Shown here: piece by piece, positions 20,820 through 29,276 of the stretch
How positions within the stretch are numbered: position 1 is the first letter of the stretch
Layout: the number at the start of each line of letters is the position of its first letter
Source of the DNA: Akkermansiaceae bacterium
GTDB lineage: Bacteria > Verrucomicrobiota > Verrucomicrobiia > Verrucomicrobiales > Akkermansiaceae
Direction: 5' to 3'
Length of the DNA stretch: 44,756 nucleotides
NCBI GenBank assembly: GCA_903908495.1
Contig: CAIVSK010000079.1
Coordinates: forward strand, 1 to 44,756
The notes under the pieces: model-generated
Seen by the model: the letters and a program-made list of their open reading frames with translations, nothing else
What the model was told of the DNA's origin: nothing
Database searches by the model: none
Made by a program: the position numbers and the translations under genes

Positions 20820-21029
20820 GCCGGAAAGGTGTAGCCATGGAGGCGCTGGCGTCAACCCTTGGCCGCAAATTGGTGGAAAGGGCCATGGCTTGCCGGAAAC
20901 AGGGGGCGCTGGCGAATCAAGCCGTGAATAGGCCGTGAATCGGCTTGCCAAGTCTGCCGCGGGACGCTAATTCCCCAGACCGTTCGCGCATACGCAGGTT
21001 CGAGCGGCGCATTTTCCCGGCTATCACAC

Positions 21030-21512
21030 ATGAAGTTGATCCAGTTGCTCAGTCCCAGCCAGATTCTCCTCGACCTACAAGCGGTGGAGCGGTGGCCGGC
21101 GATTGTCGAATTAGTCGATACCTTGGTGAGTGCGGGCAAGTTGGCGGCGGAGCTGCGTGACGAGGTGCTGGAGGCGCTCAAGACGCGGGAGGACTTGGTG
21201 AGCACCGGAATTGGTTCCGGGGTGGCCATTCCGCATGCGTTTTCGGAGCGGATTGACCAGGTGGTGGCGGTGGTGGGGCGTTCGATGAGCGGGATTGATT
21301 TTGAAGCGCTGGACCAGATTCCGGTGACTTTTGTGATTTTGTTCATCGTGCCGCAGACGAACTACCACCTGCACCTGCACACGTTGTCGGCGATCGCGAA
21401 GATGTTCAACAACAGTGAAATCCGGCGGCGTTTGGCGGCGGCGGAAACTGCAGAGGACATCCTGTCCATCCTCGAGGCCAAGCCGCCCGGTCCAGCGGCC
21501 GTCGGTGCCTGA
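21030..21512 (+). CDS. PTS EIIA domain protein (fructose/nitrogen type)
   Basis: This 160-residue single-domain protein is of the PTS_EIIA_2 family (PtsN/FruA-like). The phosphorylatable histidine is His69 in STGIGSGVAIPHA. Other family features are the N-terminal LSPSQILLDLQ and the later QTNYHLHLHTLSAIAKMFNN. No membrane EIIC or EIIB partner is adjacent, so a regulatory PtsN-like role (nitrogen PTS) is more likely than sugar uptake. It lies 43 bases upstream of argS on the same strand. The start ATG at 21030 is the natural N-terminus of the domain. Confidence 0.88.
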   Translation: MKLIQLLSPSQILLDLQAVERWPAIVELVDTLVSAGKLAAELRDEVLEALKTREDLVSTGIGSGVAIPHAFSERIDQVVAVVGRSMSGIDFEALDQIPVTFVILFIVPQTNYHLHLHTLSAIAKMFNNSEIRRRLAAAETAEDILSILEAKPPGPAAVGA

Positions 21513-21555
21513 GCCAACGTGATCCCATTGCCCATTGCCCTGCCCCACCCCATCC

Positions 21556-23301
21556 ATGACCCTCCTACAGGAACTTGAATCCCGCCTCGCCGCCGCCCTC
21601 ACCACCGTGCTGGGCGAGCCTGCTGCGGCGGCTGTGACGGCAGCGGCCGATTTGCGCTTCGGTGATTACCAATCCAACGCGGCGATGGTGCTCGCGAAGC
21701 AGCGCAAGGCCAATCCGCGGGCGCTGGCGCAAGAGATCATCGACCAGTTGGACCTCACGGATCTGGGGAGCGCCGAGATTGCCGGTCCCGGGTTTTTGAA
21801 TTTCAGGATTTTGCCCAGTGCGTATGCGGCGCGGGCGGCGGCCTTGATCCGCGATGAGCGGCTCGGAGTGCCGGCCAGTGGTGCCGGCCGCACGGTGGTG
21901 GTGGATTTTTCCGCGCCCAACGTTGCCAAGCCGATGCATGTGGGGCACATCCGCTCCACCATCATCGGTGATTCATTGGCGCGGATCGCGCGCTTTTTGG
22001 GGTTCAAGGTGATCGCCGACAACCACATCGGCGATTGGGGAACCCAGTTCGGGATGATTCTGGTGGGCTGGAAAACCCTGCTGAATGCCGAGGCACTGGA
22101 AGCCGATCCCATCACCGAGTTGGTGCGCGTGTACCGCGACATCAACGCCGCCACCCAGGCCGATCCCACCCTGCTCGAAACCTGCAAAACCGAGCTGGTC
22201 AAGTTGCAGGCGGGCGATGCGGAGAATCTCGCCATCTGGCGCCAGTGCATCGAGCTTTCCAAGCGCGGGTTGCAGAAAATCTATGCCCGTCTCGACGTGA
22301 CCTTCGACCACTGGCTCGGCGAGAGCTATTACAATGAGCGGCTGGCCGGTTTGGTCGATGAGTTTCTCGAGCAGGGCATCGCCCGCGTGAGCAACGGCGC
22401 GGTTTGCATCTTTTCGGACGGCAGCCAGCCGCCCGCCGACGATCCGTTCATGGTCCACAAGGAAGACGGCTGGACCGATAATCCGGCGATCATCCGCAAG
22501 GCCGACGGAGGATTCCTCTACGCCACCACCGATCTGGCCACCATCCAATTCCGCATCGACGAGTGGCAGGCCGATCACGTTTGGTACGTCGTGGGCGTGC
22601 CGCAGCAACTCCATTTCCGCCAGCTCTTCGAAGCCGCCGCGCGCTGGGGCAAGACCGGCGATTTCCGCCACATCGGGTTTGGTTCCATCCTCGGCGACGA
22701 CCGCAAGTTGATGAAAACCCGCTCCGGCGACAACGTCCAGTTGTCCGATGTGCTGGCCGAGGCGGTGGAGCGCGCCGCCGCCGTCATCGCGGAAAAAAAC
22801 CCGGGTTTGCCTGCCGAGGAGGCCGCGGTGATTGCCGAGACGGTGGGCATCGGTGCGGTGAAATTCGCCGAGCTCTCGCAAAACCGGCTCACCGATTACG
22901 TGTTTTCCTGGGACCGCATGCTCGCCCTGTCCGGCGATACCGCGCCCTATCTGCAATATTCCCACGTGCGGATCCGCTCGATTTTCCGCAAGCTCGAGGA
23001 GCCGTTCGACGCGGCCGCCTGCGCGATCGTGCTTGGCGAGAGCGAGGAAATCCACCTGGCGCGCTTGTTGGTCCGTTTCGGCGAGGTGGTGCCGACGATT
23101 TTGGAGGATTTCCGCCCGAACCTGCTGGCCAACTACCTGCTGGAACTGGCGCGCGCCTTTCATTCGTTTTTCGAGGCCTGTCCGGTGCTCAAGACCGCCG
23201 AGCCGCTGCGCTCCAGCCGCTTGGCGCTGTGCGAGCTAACGTCCCGGACGCTGCAGCAAGGCCTCTCGCTCCTCGGTATCAAGGTGCCGGATAAAATGTG
23301 A
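21556..23301 (+). CDS. argS: Arginyl-tRNA synthetase
   Basis: The 581-residue class I synthetase charges tRNA-Arg. An Arg-tRNA-synthetase N-terminal additional domain (about 1-85, including FGDYQSNAAMVLAKQ) precedes the Rossmann core with HVGH (128-131, the HIGH motif) in SAPNVAKPMHVGHIRST. The KMSKS region is LMKTRSGD, the usual relaxed form in ArgS. The C-terminal DALR anticodon-binding domain contains YLQYSHVRIRSI and YLLELARAFHSFFE. The start ATG at 21556 gives MTLLQELESRL. It is followed after 11 bases by the pyrophosphatase gene, which is functionally sensible because aminoacylation releases PPi. Confidence 0.96.
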   Translation: MTLLQELESRLAAALTTVLGEPAAAAVTAAADLRFGDYQSNAAMVLAKQRKANPRALAQEIIDQLDLTDLGSAEIAGPGFLNFRILPSAYAARAAALIRDERLGVPASGAGRTVVVDFSAPNVAKPMHVGHIRSTIIGDSLARIARFLGFKVIADNHIGDWGTQFGMILVGWKTLLNAEALEADPITELVRVYRDINAATQADPTLLETCKTELVKLQAGDAENLAIWRQCIELSKRGLQKIYARLDVTFDHWLGESYYNERLAGLVDEFLEQGIARVSNGAVCIFSDGSQPPADDPFMVHKEDGWTDNPAIIRKADGGFLYATTDLATIQFRIDEWQADHVWYVVGVPQQLHFRQLFEAAARWGKTGDFRHIGFGSILGDDRKLMKTRSGDNVQLSDVLAEAVERAAAVIAEKNPGLPAEEAAVIAETVGIGAVKFAELSQNRLTDYVFSWDRMLALSGDTAPYLQYSHVRIRSIFRKLEEPFDAAACAIVLGESEEIHLARLLVRFGEVVPTILEDFRPNLLANYLLELARAFHSFFEACPVLKTAEPLRSSRLALCELTSRTLQQGLSLLGIKVPDKM

Positions 23302-23312
23302 CCTTTCTTCCC

Positions 23313-24989
23313 ATGTCCCCGTTCTACGTCATAGGCCACAAAAACCCCGATACCGACTCGATTTGCGCGGCCATCGGCCATGCCGCCTTGCTGCGGATCA
23401 CCGGCGAGCAGCCCGCCGCGATTGCCGCACGTTGCGGTGATCTGTCCCAGCGCACCGCCTGGGTGCTGGCGCGTGCCGGCATGCCGGAGCCGCAGCTCGT
23501 CACCGATGTGCGCACCAGCGCAGGCATGATCTGCCACCGCGAAATTGTCCAAGTCCATCAGGCCGACACCTTCCTCACCGCCCACCGGCGGATGCTTGCC
23601 GCCGGGGTGCGCAGCATGCCGGTGGTCGACGATGCCGGCAGCGTCTGCGGCGTGCTCAACTACATGGACCTGTTGAGTCTGTTGCTGCCCGCCCAAACCG
23701 ATGGCATCAGCGTGCGTACGGTCCACGTGTCTTTGTCGAAGCTGGCGGACACCCTGGAGGCGGGTTGCCGCGGCGCGGCCCTGCCGCCCGCCGACCACGA
23801 GGAAGACTTGATTTTACTCGTCGGCGCGTCGTCCCAGAACTCGGTGGAGGACCGCCTCCGGCTGGCGATCCTGGAAGGCAACGTCGGCCAATTTCTAGTC
23901 ATCTGCGGGGATCGGCCGATTGTCCAACGCTGCGCCATCGACTATGGCGTGCGCGCCCTGCTGGTCACAGGCGATAATCCGGTGTCCAAAGCCATCTGCG
24001 AGTTGGCCGTCCGCAAGGGCGTGATGCTGCTGTGCTGCCATCAGGACACGGCCAGCGCCTCCACCCTGATGCGCTGCTCGCGCACGGTGCGCCACGTCAT
24101 GCACACCGGGTTTCTCACCGTGCCCGCCTCCGAGCCGGTGTCACGCTTGCGCAAGCGGCTCAGCGCCGTGGACCAAACGATGTTTCCCGTCAGCGATTCG
24201 AGTGACGGCAAAATGATCGGTGTTCTCACGAAATCCGACCTGGTGGATCCGCCCCGGGTGCGGTTGGTCTTGGTCGATCACAACGAATACGCCCAAGCCG
24301 TCACCGGCATCGAGGAGGCGGAAATCACCGAGGTGATCGATCACCACCGGCTTGCCGGCGATCTGGTTTCGCGCGAACCCATTCGCTATCTGAACGAACC
24401 GGTGGGCTCGACCTGCACGCTGGTGGCGCGCAAGTTTTTCCACCGCCAACTGCCACCCGAGTCGGGAGTGGCGATGTGTTTGTGCGCCGGGATCATTTCC
24501 GACACGCTGTGCCTGACCTCGCCGACCACGGTGTCGCTTGACCGCGAAATGCTCGGCTGGCTGGCGGAGTTTGCGGCGATCGACCCCGCGGCCTTTGCCG
24601 AGGAGTTTTTTGGCGTCGGTTCGTTGATTGTCACGGGAGCGGCCGAGGAAATTCTCAATGCCGACCGCAAGGAGTTCACCGAGGAGGGTTTTGCGGTGAG
24701 CATTTCGCAAGTGGAGGAGCGCGGATTGCGCGGATTCGCCGCCCGCCGCCAGGAGCTCGAAATCGCCTTGCGCGCCCTGGTGGCGGCCCGCCGCTTCGAT
24801 CTGGCGGTGCTCGCCGTGACCGATATCGTGGGTCATCACAGCTTGGTTCTGGCCATCGGCCAAGAGGCGATTCTGGCCAAGATGCCTTTTGAGCGCCTCG
24901 ACGAGTCACTGTTCGACGCGCCCGGTGTGGTCAGCCGCAAGAAACAAATTTTCCCCGCGGTGAGCGACGCGTTGCATCACGCGAGGTGA
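23313..24989 (+). CDS. Family II Mn-dependent inorganic pyrophosphatase with CBS-DRTGG-CBS insert
   Basis: The 558-residue DHH-DHHA2 phosphoesterase hydrolyses PPi to two phosphates. Metal-binding residues are in GHKNPDTDS (His9, Asp13, Asp15), LVDHNE (about 320) and the DHH motif IDHH (about 340). The DHHA2 substrate motif SRKKQ is near residue 540. Between the first motif and the rest, about 240 residues are inserted. The first CBS domain (TAHRRMLAAGVRSMPVVDDAG), a DRTGG domain (near 155-250) and the second CBS (PVSRLRKRLSAVDQTMFPVSD) follow in order. In studied relatives these bind AMP, ADP or diadenosine polyphosphates and control activity. The start at 23313 is the first ATG next to the metal site; a GTG at 23298 would add five residues. 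It is coupled to argS, 11 bases away. Confidence 0.92.
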   Translation: MSPFYVIGHKNPDTDSICAAIGHAALLRITGEQPAAIAARCGDLSQRTAWVLARAGMPEPQLVTDVRTSAGMICHREIVQVHQADTFLTAHRRMLAAGVRSMPVVDDAGSVCGVLNYMDLLSLLLPAQTDGISVRTVHVSLSKLADTLEAGCRGAALPPADHEEDLILLVGASSQNSVEDRLRLAILEGNVGQFLVICGDRPIVQRCAIDYGVRALLVTGDNPVSKAICELAVRKGVMLLCCHQDTASASTLMRCSRTVRHVMHTGFLTVPASEPVSRLRKRLSAVDQTMFPVSDSSDGKMIGVLTKSDLVDPPRVRLVLVDHNEYAQAVTGIEEAEITEVIDHHRLAGDLVSREPIRYLNEPVGSTCTLVARKFFHRQLPPESGVAMCLCAGIISDTLCLTSPTTVSLDREMLGWLAEFAAIDPAAFAEEFFGVGSLIVTGAAEEILNADRKEFTEEGFAVSISQVEERGLRGFAARRQELEIALRALVAARRFDLAVLAVTDIVGHHSLVLAIGQEAILAKMPFERLDESLFDAPGVVSRKKQIFPAVSDALHHAR

Positions 24990-24993
24990 CGGG

Positions 24994-27366
24994 TCAGTTG
25001 GCGGGGCGGGTATCCAACGTGATGGAGGCGGGCGTGAGTCCCGGCGCGGTGGCGCGGAGGGTGATGGTGCCGGTGGCGGCGGAGGCATGCACGGCGGCCT
25101 CGCACTCGCCTTGGAATGCTTTGCGCTGGCTGGCTTGGAACGATTCGTGGCTGGAATTGTCGGCGCTGTCGACCGCGGCGATGACGCCGGGGCCGCTGAG
25201 TTGAAAGCTGATCAGGTTGTTGGCGGTGGGCACGAGCACGCCGTTGGCATCCACCACCGCCGCCGAAACAAAGGCAAGCTCGTCCCAGACCGGCGCGATT
25301 TTCGAGCGATCGGAGGAGAGTACGATGGTGGCCGCCTTGCCGGCGCTGCGCAGCTCATCGGTGGCGGCGGGTTGGCCATGGTTGCTGGCCACCGCGCGCA
25401 AGGTGCCCGGCTCAAACGGCAGCATCCAATTGCGCGGCGCGGCATTTGCATTGAGCGGCTTGGTGCCCAGCGACTTGCCGTTGAGAAACAACTCGACCTC
25501 ATCACAATTCGAGTAGACCTCGACGTTTTCCACGTGCGCATCGAGCTTGCGCGGCGTCCAGTCGGCATACTGCACCTGAGTGTGGCGCTCTTCCCCGCCG
25601 TAGCCCGGGTCATCCGGCATCACATCATTGGGTGCTACGCGGCGCACGATCCGGACCATTGGCCGCTCACTCCACCAACTCTGCCGCTCAAACGCCATCG
25701 GCTTGACGCTTGCGGTGCGGGTCAGCAGGCCCGCCGCATGGCCGATGACCGGCCAGCTGCGGGCCTCGCCGAGGTAATCCACGCCGGTCCACAGGAACTG
25801 CCCGCAATACGTGGGGTGGTCGCGCAAGGCGAGCCAAGTCTGCCTGTCGTGGCCCTGCTCGGTGCCGAGGATCTTGCGTTCCGGTTTGGCGCGCTGGGCG
25901 GCGAGCAATTCCGCGTCGCGATAGTTGGTGCCGATCACATCGAGCATGTCGGCCAGGCCGTTGTCGTAATCATGGCTGACGTTCGGGCGAAACAAGGCCT
26001 GGGTGACCGGGCGGGTGGGGTCGCCGGTGTGGCAAATGTCCACCAACCCCCGCAAAACCCCCTTGGCCCGGGCCTCGTTGGTCGTGTCGTGGATTTCATT
26101 GCCAACACTGTACAGCACCACGCTGGGATGGTTGCGGTCGCGCCGAATCGTGTCGGCCGCATCCCGCTTCGACCAGTCGGTGAAAAATAAACTGTAGTCG
26201 TACGGCTTTTTCCGAACCGTCCAGCAATCGAAGAACTCATCCATGACCAGAAACCCCATGCGGTCGCACAGGTCGAGAAAGTCAGGCGAGGGCGGATTGT
26301 GGGCGGTGCGGATTGCGTTGCAGCCGACCTCGCGCAAGGTCTTGAGGCGGCGTTCCCACACGGCGTTCGGGACGGCGGCCCCGAAGGCGCTGCCATCGTG
26401 ATGCAGGCAGACGCCTTTGAGGACCACTTTTTTGCCGTTCAGGAGGAACCCGGCGTCTGCCGTGAAAGTGGCCTCACGGATGCCGAACGGCACGGTTTCC
26501 TCATCGACCGTCTTGGCGGATTCAATAATCCGAACTGCCACCCGGTGCAGGTCAGGGTGCTGCACATCCCACAACCGTGGGGCCCACGGCATCGCGATAT
26601 CAAGCGTCGCGTCGCGGCCCTGTTTGGCGGGCACCTCGATGGACGGCGACTCCGCGGAGCACGCGTAGCTGCCGTCCGGGGCTGAGCCGGGGGGGCCGTA
26701 GACCGTCGCCACCAGGGTGACCCGGCGCGGGGCGGCCGAGTCGTTGAGCACGCGGGTGGCCACGCGAATGGTGGCTCGATCATGGCCGATGGCCGGGGTG
26801 GTCACAAAAGTCGCGTGCCGTTCGAGGTGCAGCGCATCGGTCAGCACCAGCCGCACATGGCGGTAAATTCCCGCGCCGGAGTACCAGCGCGACGCGGGTT
26901 GGGCGGAAGTGTCGGCGCGCACGGCGATGACATTGGTGGCGTCCGGGCCCACATTGAGGTGCGGGGTCAGGTCGTAGCCGAAGCTCACGTAACCCAGCGG
27001 GCGGGTTCCAAGCGGGTGGCCATTGATCCACACCTCGCTGTTTTGCATCACGCCGTCGAACTCGATCCATACCCGCTGGTCCCTGAGGGCCGGCGGCAGC
27101 ACGAAGCGCTTCCGATACCAAGCCACGCCGGAGGGCAGGAACGCGCCCGCGCCGCCGGTCTTGTTGGTCTCCGCAAACGGTCCGGCAATGCTCCAATCGT
27201 GGGGCACGGCAAGTTGCCGCCAGCCGGAATCGTCGAATTGCGGCTGCTGGGCCGCTGCCACATCGGCCTGCAGGAAGCGCCAGTCCGCATCGAAGGATTG
27301 CGTGAGGCGGGCATCCGCAGCAGCCACTCCCAGGCAAGCCGTGATCATCATCTTGAGCAATCGCAT
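24994..27366 (-). CDS. GH2 beta-galactosidase, secreted
   Basis: The 790-residue protein has a signal peptide (1-18, ending near VAAADA), then a GH2 sugar-binding domain (SGVAWYRKRF, DGVMQNSEVWINGHPLG), an immunoglobulin-like domain (about 180-300), and the TIM barrel. The barrel carries the acid/base Glu424 in YSVGNE and probable nucleophile Glu503 in GTEQGH. MDEFFDCW and RTAHNPPSPDFLDLCDRMG are typical of the group. After it come a DUF4982 domain (VEVYSNCDEVELFLNGKSLG) and a GH2 C-terminal beta-sandwich (LAFVSAAVVDANGVLVPTANN). In this locus the likely job is removal of beta-galactosyl side chains of rhamnogalacturonan-I. The ATG at 27366 is preceded by GGAG with good spacing, one of the few clear ribosome sites here. 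It is divergent from the GH43 gene across a gap with inverted repeats, suggesting shared control. Confidence 0.92.
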   Translation of the reverse strand: MRLLKMMITACLGVAAADARLTQSFDADWRFLQADVAAAQQPQFDDSGWRQLAVPHDWSIAGPFAETNKTGGAGAFLPSGVAWYRKRFVLPPALRDQRVWIEFDGVMQNSEVWINGHPLGTRPLGYVSFGYDLTPHLNVGPDATNVIAVRADTSAQPASRWYSGAGIYRHVRLVLTDALHLERHATFVTTPAIGHDRATIRVATRVLNDSAAPRRVTLVATVYGPPGSAPDGSYACSAESPSIEVPAKQGRDATLDIAMPWAPRLWDVQHPDLHRVAVRIIESAKTVDEETVPFGIREATFTADAGFLLNGKKVVLKGVCLHHDGSAFGAAVPNAVWERRLKTLREVGCNAIRTAHNPPSPDFLDLCDRMGFLVMDEFFDCWTVRKKPYDYSLFFTDWSKRDAADTIRRDRNHPSVVLYSVGNEIHDTTNEARAKGVLRGLVDICHTGDPTRPVTQALFRPNVSHDYDNGLADMLDVIGTNYRDAELLAAQRAKPERKILGTEQGHDRQTWLALRDHPTYCGQFLWTGVDYLGEARSWPVIGHAAGLLTRTASVKPMAFERQSWWSERPMVRIVRRVAPNDVMPDDPGYGGEERHTQVQYADWTPRKLDAHVENVEVYSNCDEVELFLNGKSLGTKPLNANAAPRNWMLPFEPGTLRAVASNHGQPAATDELRSAGKAATIVLSSDRSKIAPVWDELAFVSAAVVDANGVLVPTANNLISFQLSGPGVIAAVDSADNSSHESFQASQRKAFQGECEAAVHASAATGTITLRATAPGLTPASITLDTRPAN

Positions 27367-27513
27367 TGGATCTCCTTTTCGCATACCGTTGTGTTCATCG
27401 GCGCGGCCGAGGGATTCGCAAAGGGCGAAGTCGTATTACCGTCCCATCGCTTGTGGGGATCCATGAATTCACAGCAATTCAGGCAAATCCTTCCAAAATT
27501 GTGAAATCCATGG

Positions 27514-27544
27514 TGGTCATGGCGGGTATATCGCCTCCTGACCA
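27514..27544. promoter_or_regulatory. Inverted TGGTCA repeat, candidate operator (outer)
   Basis: TGGTCA (27514-27519) and TGACCA (27539-27544) are perfect inverted arms. They enclose GGCG (27521-27524) and CGCC (27532-27535), so this is an imperfect 31-base palindrome centred on TATAT. It lies in the divergent gap between the GH2 and GH43 genes. It could bind a dimeric regulator; the response regulator at 37149 is a natural candidate, but that is inference. Confidence 0.5.
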
Positions 27545-27555
27545 TATTTTGGTCA
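27539..27555. promoter_or_regulatory. TGACCA-N5-TGGTCA palindrome, candidate operator (inner)
   Basis: TGACCA (27539-27544), five bases, TGGTCA (27550-27555). It shares its left arm with the 31-base palindrome, making three half-sites in 42 bases. It lies 43 bases upstream of the GH43 start. Three half-sites at this spacing are more consistent with an operator than with chance, but this is not tested. Confidence 0.5.
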
Positions 27556-27597
27556 CGGCCGAAAATTTTCAATCACGCACAGCTCCCCATTCCAGCC

Positions 27598-28596
27598 ATG
27601 AACCGAATCCCGCCACCTGTCGCCGTCGTCGCTCTCGCCTTGTTATTTTGCAGCCCGGGCCATGCGCAGGGCATCTGGGGTGGTGCTGCGGACCCGAGTG
27701 CGGTGAGCGGCCACAACGGGGACACCGGCACCTATGCGTTTGCCACCGGCAGGGGTGTGAAAATCATCCACAGCACCGACCTGAAGAAATGGGACGCGGC
27801 GGGGCGGGTATTCGCCGCGGATGTGCCGGCCTGGGCCAAGAAGGCGGTGCCCGCCGCCGACGGGATTTGGGCCCCGGACATTTCCTTTCACGATGGCCTC
27901 TACTATCTCTACTACTCGGTTTCCAGCTTCGGCAGCCAGCACTCCGTCATCGGACTCGCCGTCAATCGCCGGCTCGAACCCGGCAACCCCGACAACCATT
28001 GGGACGACCGCGGCCTGGTGCTCGAGTCGTTTCCCGGCAAATGCGATTATAACGCCATCGACCCGGCGATGTTTGTCGCGGCCGATGGCCACTGGACCCT
28101 GTTTTTCGGCTCGTTCTGGGGCGGCATCAAGGCGGTGGCTCTCGACGCGAAGACCGGCAAGCCCGCATCTGACAAGCCGGTCATCCTCCCCATCGCCAAG
28201 CGCGCGGCGGACGTGCCGGAGGCACCGATCGAGGGGGTCTATGTGATCAAACGCGACGACTGGTATTACCTGTTTGCCTCCTGGGACCATTGCTGCAACG
28301 GCGCCGCGAGCGATTACAAGGTGGTGGTGGGACGTTCGCACAACGCCCTCGGGCCGTATCTCGACCAATCCGGCAAGTCGATGCTGGATGGTGGCGGCAC
28401 CCCGATTTTGATCAGCGACGAGCACTGGGCCGGTCCCGGCCACAACGGGATACTGCAGACCGAACACGGCGATTTCATCGTCCATCACGCCTTCCGCCGC
28501 GACCAACCAAAGCTCGGAAGATTGTTCCTGATCCGTCCCCTCACCTGGTCGGCCGCCGGCTGGCCAAGCTGCGGCGAGCCGCTCAACAAGCCGTGA
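27598..28596 (+). CDS. GH43 arabinan endo-1,5-alpha-L-arabinosidase, secreted
   Basis: The 332-residue protein has a signal peptide (1-23, LALLFCSPGHAQ) and a single five-bladed beta-propeller. The three catalytic carboxylates of family GH43 are visible: Asp32 in GGAADPSAV (base), Asp155 in YNAIDPAMF (pKa modulator) and Glu212 in APIEGVYVI (acid). WAPDISFHDGLYYLYYS and GPGHNGILQTEHGDFIVHHAF are also typical, including the His near the metal site. It would cleave arabinan side chains of pectin outside the cytoplasm. The start ATG at 27598 gives a good signal sequence. It is divergent from the GH2 gene, and the intervening TGGTCA repeats suggest joint regulation. Confidence 0.93.
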   Translation: MNRIPPPVAVVALALLFCSPGHAQGIWGGAADPSAVSGHNGDTGTYAFATGRGVKIIHSTDLKKWDAAGRVFAADVPAWAKKAVPAADGIWAPDISFHDGLYYLYYSVSSFGSQHSVIGLAVNRRLEPGNPDNHWDDRGLVLESFPGKCDYNAIDPAMFVAADGHWTLFFGSFWGGIKAVALDAKTGKPASDKPVILPIAKRAADVPEAPIEGVYVIKRDDWYYLFASWDHCCNGAASDYKVVVGRSHNALGPYLDQSGKSMLDGGGTPILISDEHWAGPGHNGILQTEHGDFIVHHAFRRDQPKLGRLFLIRPLTWSAAGWPSCGEPLNKP

Positions 28597-28648
28597 TGCC
28601 CCCAATATGGGTGATTTCTTCGTGGATGCCGCCCATCCCGACAAGCGG

Positions 28649-29194
28649 TCAGGAGGAGGCGCCCTCGATAATAATCTCATCGGATTCATCGAGCGGCACG
28701 ATGTAGTGAAACGCCGGAGGTGGACCGAGCTTCTTTGTGAGAACGCTCAGGATTAGCATGCATCTGGCCTCGCTGTCATTGGGGCCCGCGACAAACAGGG
28801 GCTTGCCATCGCTGCCAAATACAAAGGTCTCGGCACAGTCCTTGGGATCGATGCCGCCCATGACCCGCGCCGCTTGCTTGTAATCCCGATGGGGCGCAAA
28901 ACCCAGCCGGCGGGCATAAGCCACGCTTGCTTCAATCAATTTGCGCCCCCATGCGCCGGAATGCTCGGTGGCAGGGTCGCCAGTGACACTGCAGCAGGCT
29001 CGTTCCACCACGTCCGCCAGCTCCGTCTCGTGACATTGGAGGAAGTACGCATTTTTCACCCCTTGGCAGAAAACGTCCACCAGGAAGACCCCGGCCTCCA
29101 CCCGTCCGGCGGATTTGTAGCGGGCGATGACCACGCCACCGAGCCCGGATTCAAACAGACAGGATTGGCAAAACGTCGTTGGTGGTTGAGTCAT
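28649..29194 (-). CDS. Conserved hypothetical protein, unknown function
   Basis: I do not recognise this 181-residue protein. It has a cysteine-rich start (FCQSCLFESGLGG), a central region reading ARYKSAGRVEAGVFLVDVFCQGVKN, which looks like a conserved core, and a C-terminal part (SEARCMLILSVLTKKLG, PPPAFHYIVPLDESDE). There is no signal peptide or membrane helix, so it is probably cytoplasmic. It has about eight cysteines, which is high for such a protein and might mean metal binding. It lies 82 bases downstream of the PL4 lyase gene on the same strand and could be co-transcribed, but nothing else ties it to pectin degradation. Base composition is slightly less GC-rich than its neighbours, a weak sign of transfer. 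Confidence 0.7.
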   Translation of the reverse strand: MTQPPTTFCQSCLFESGLGGVVIARYKSAGRVEAGVFLVDVFCQGVKNAYFLQCHETELADVVERACCSVTGDPATEHSGAWGRKLIEASVAYARRLGFAPHRDYKQAARVMGGIDPKDCAETFVFGSDGKPLFVAGPNDSEARCMLILSVLTKKLGPPPAFHYIVPLDESDEIIIEGASS

Positions 29195-29276
29195 ACGCGC
29201 GGATTCTAAAACCCTGGAAATCCGCTAGTCGAAGCAAATAATGATTTGCAGGAGACTCCGATTCATAAACCCGGCC

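Noticed and set aside
22684-22740. Apparent loss of the KMSKS motif in ArgS
   Set aside because: A relaxed KMSKS is usual in bacterial arginyl-tRNA synthetases, so it is not evidence of inactivation.
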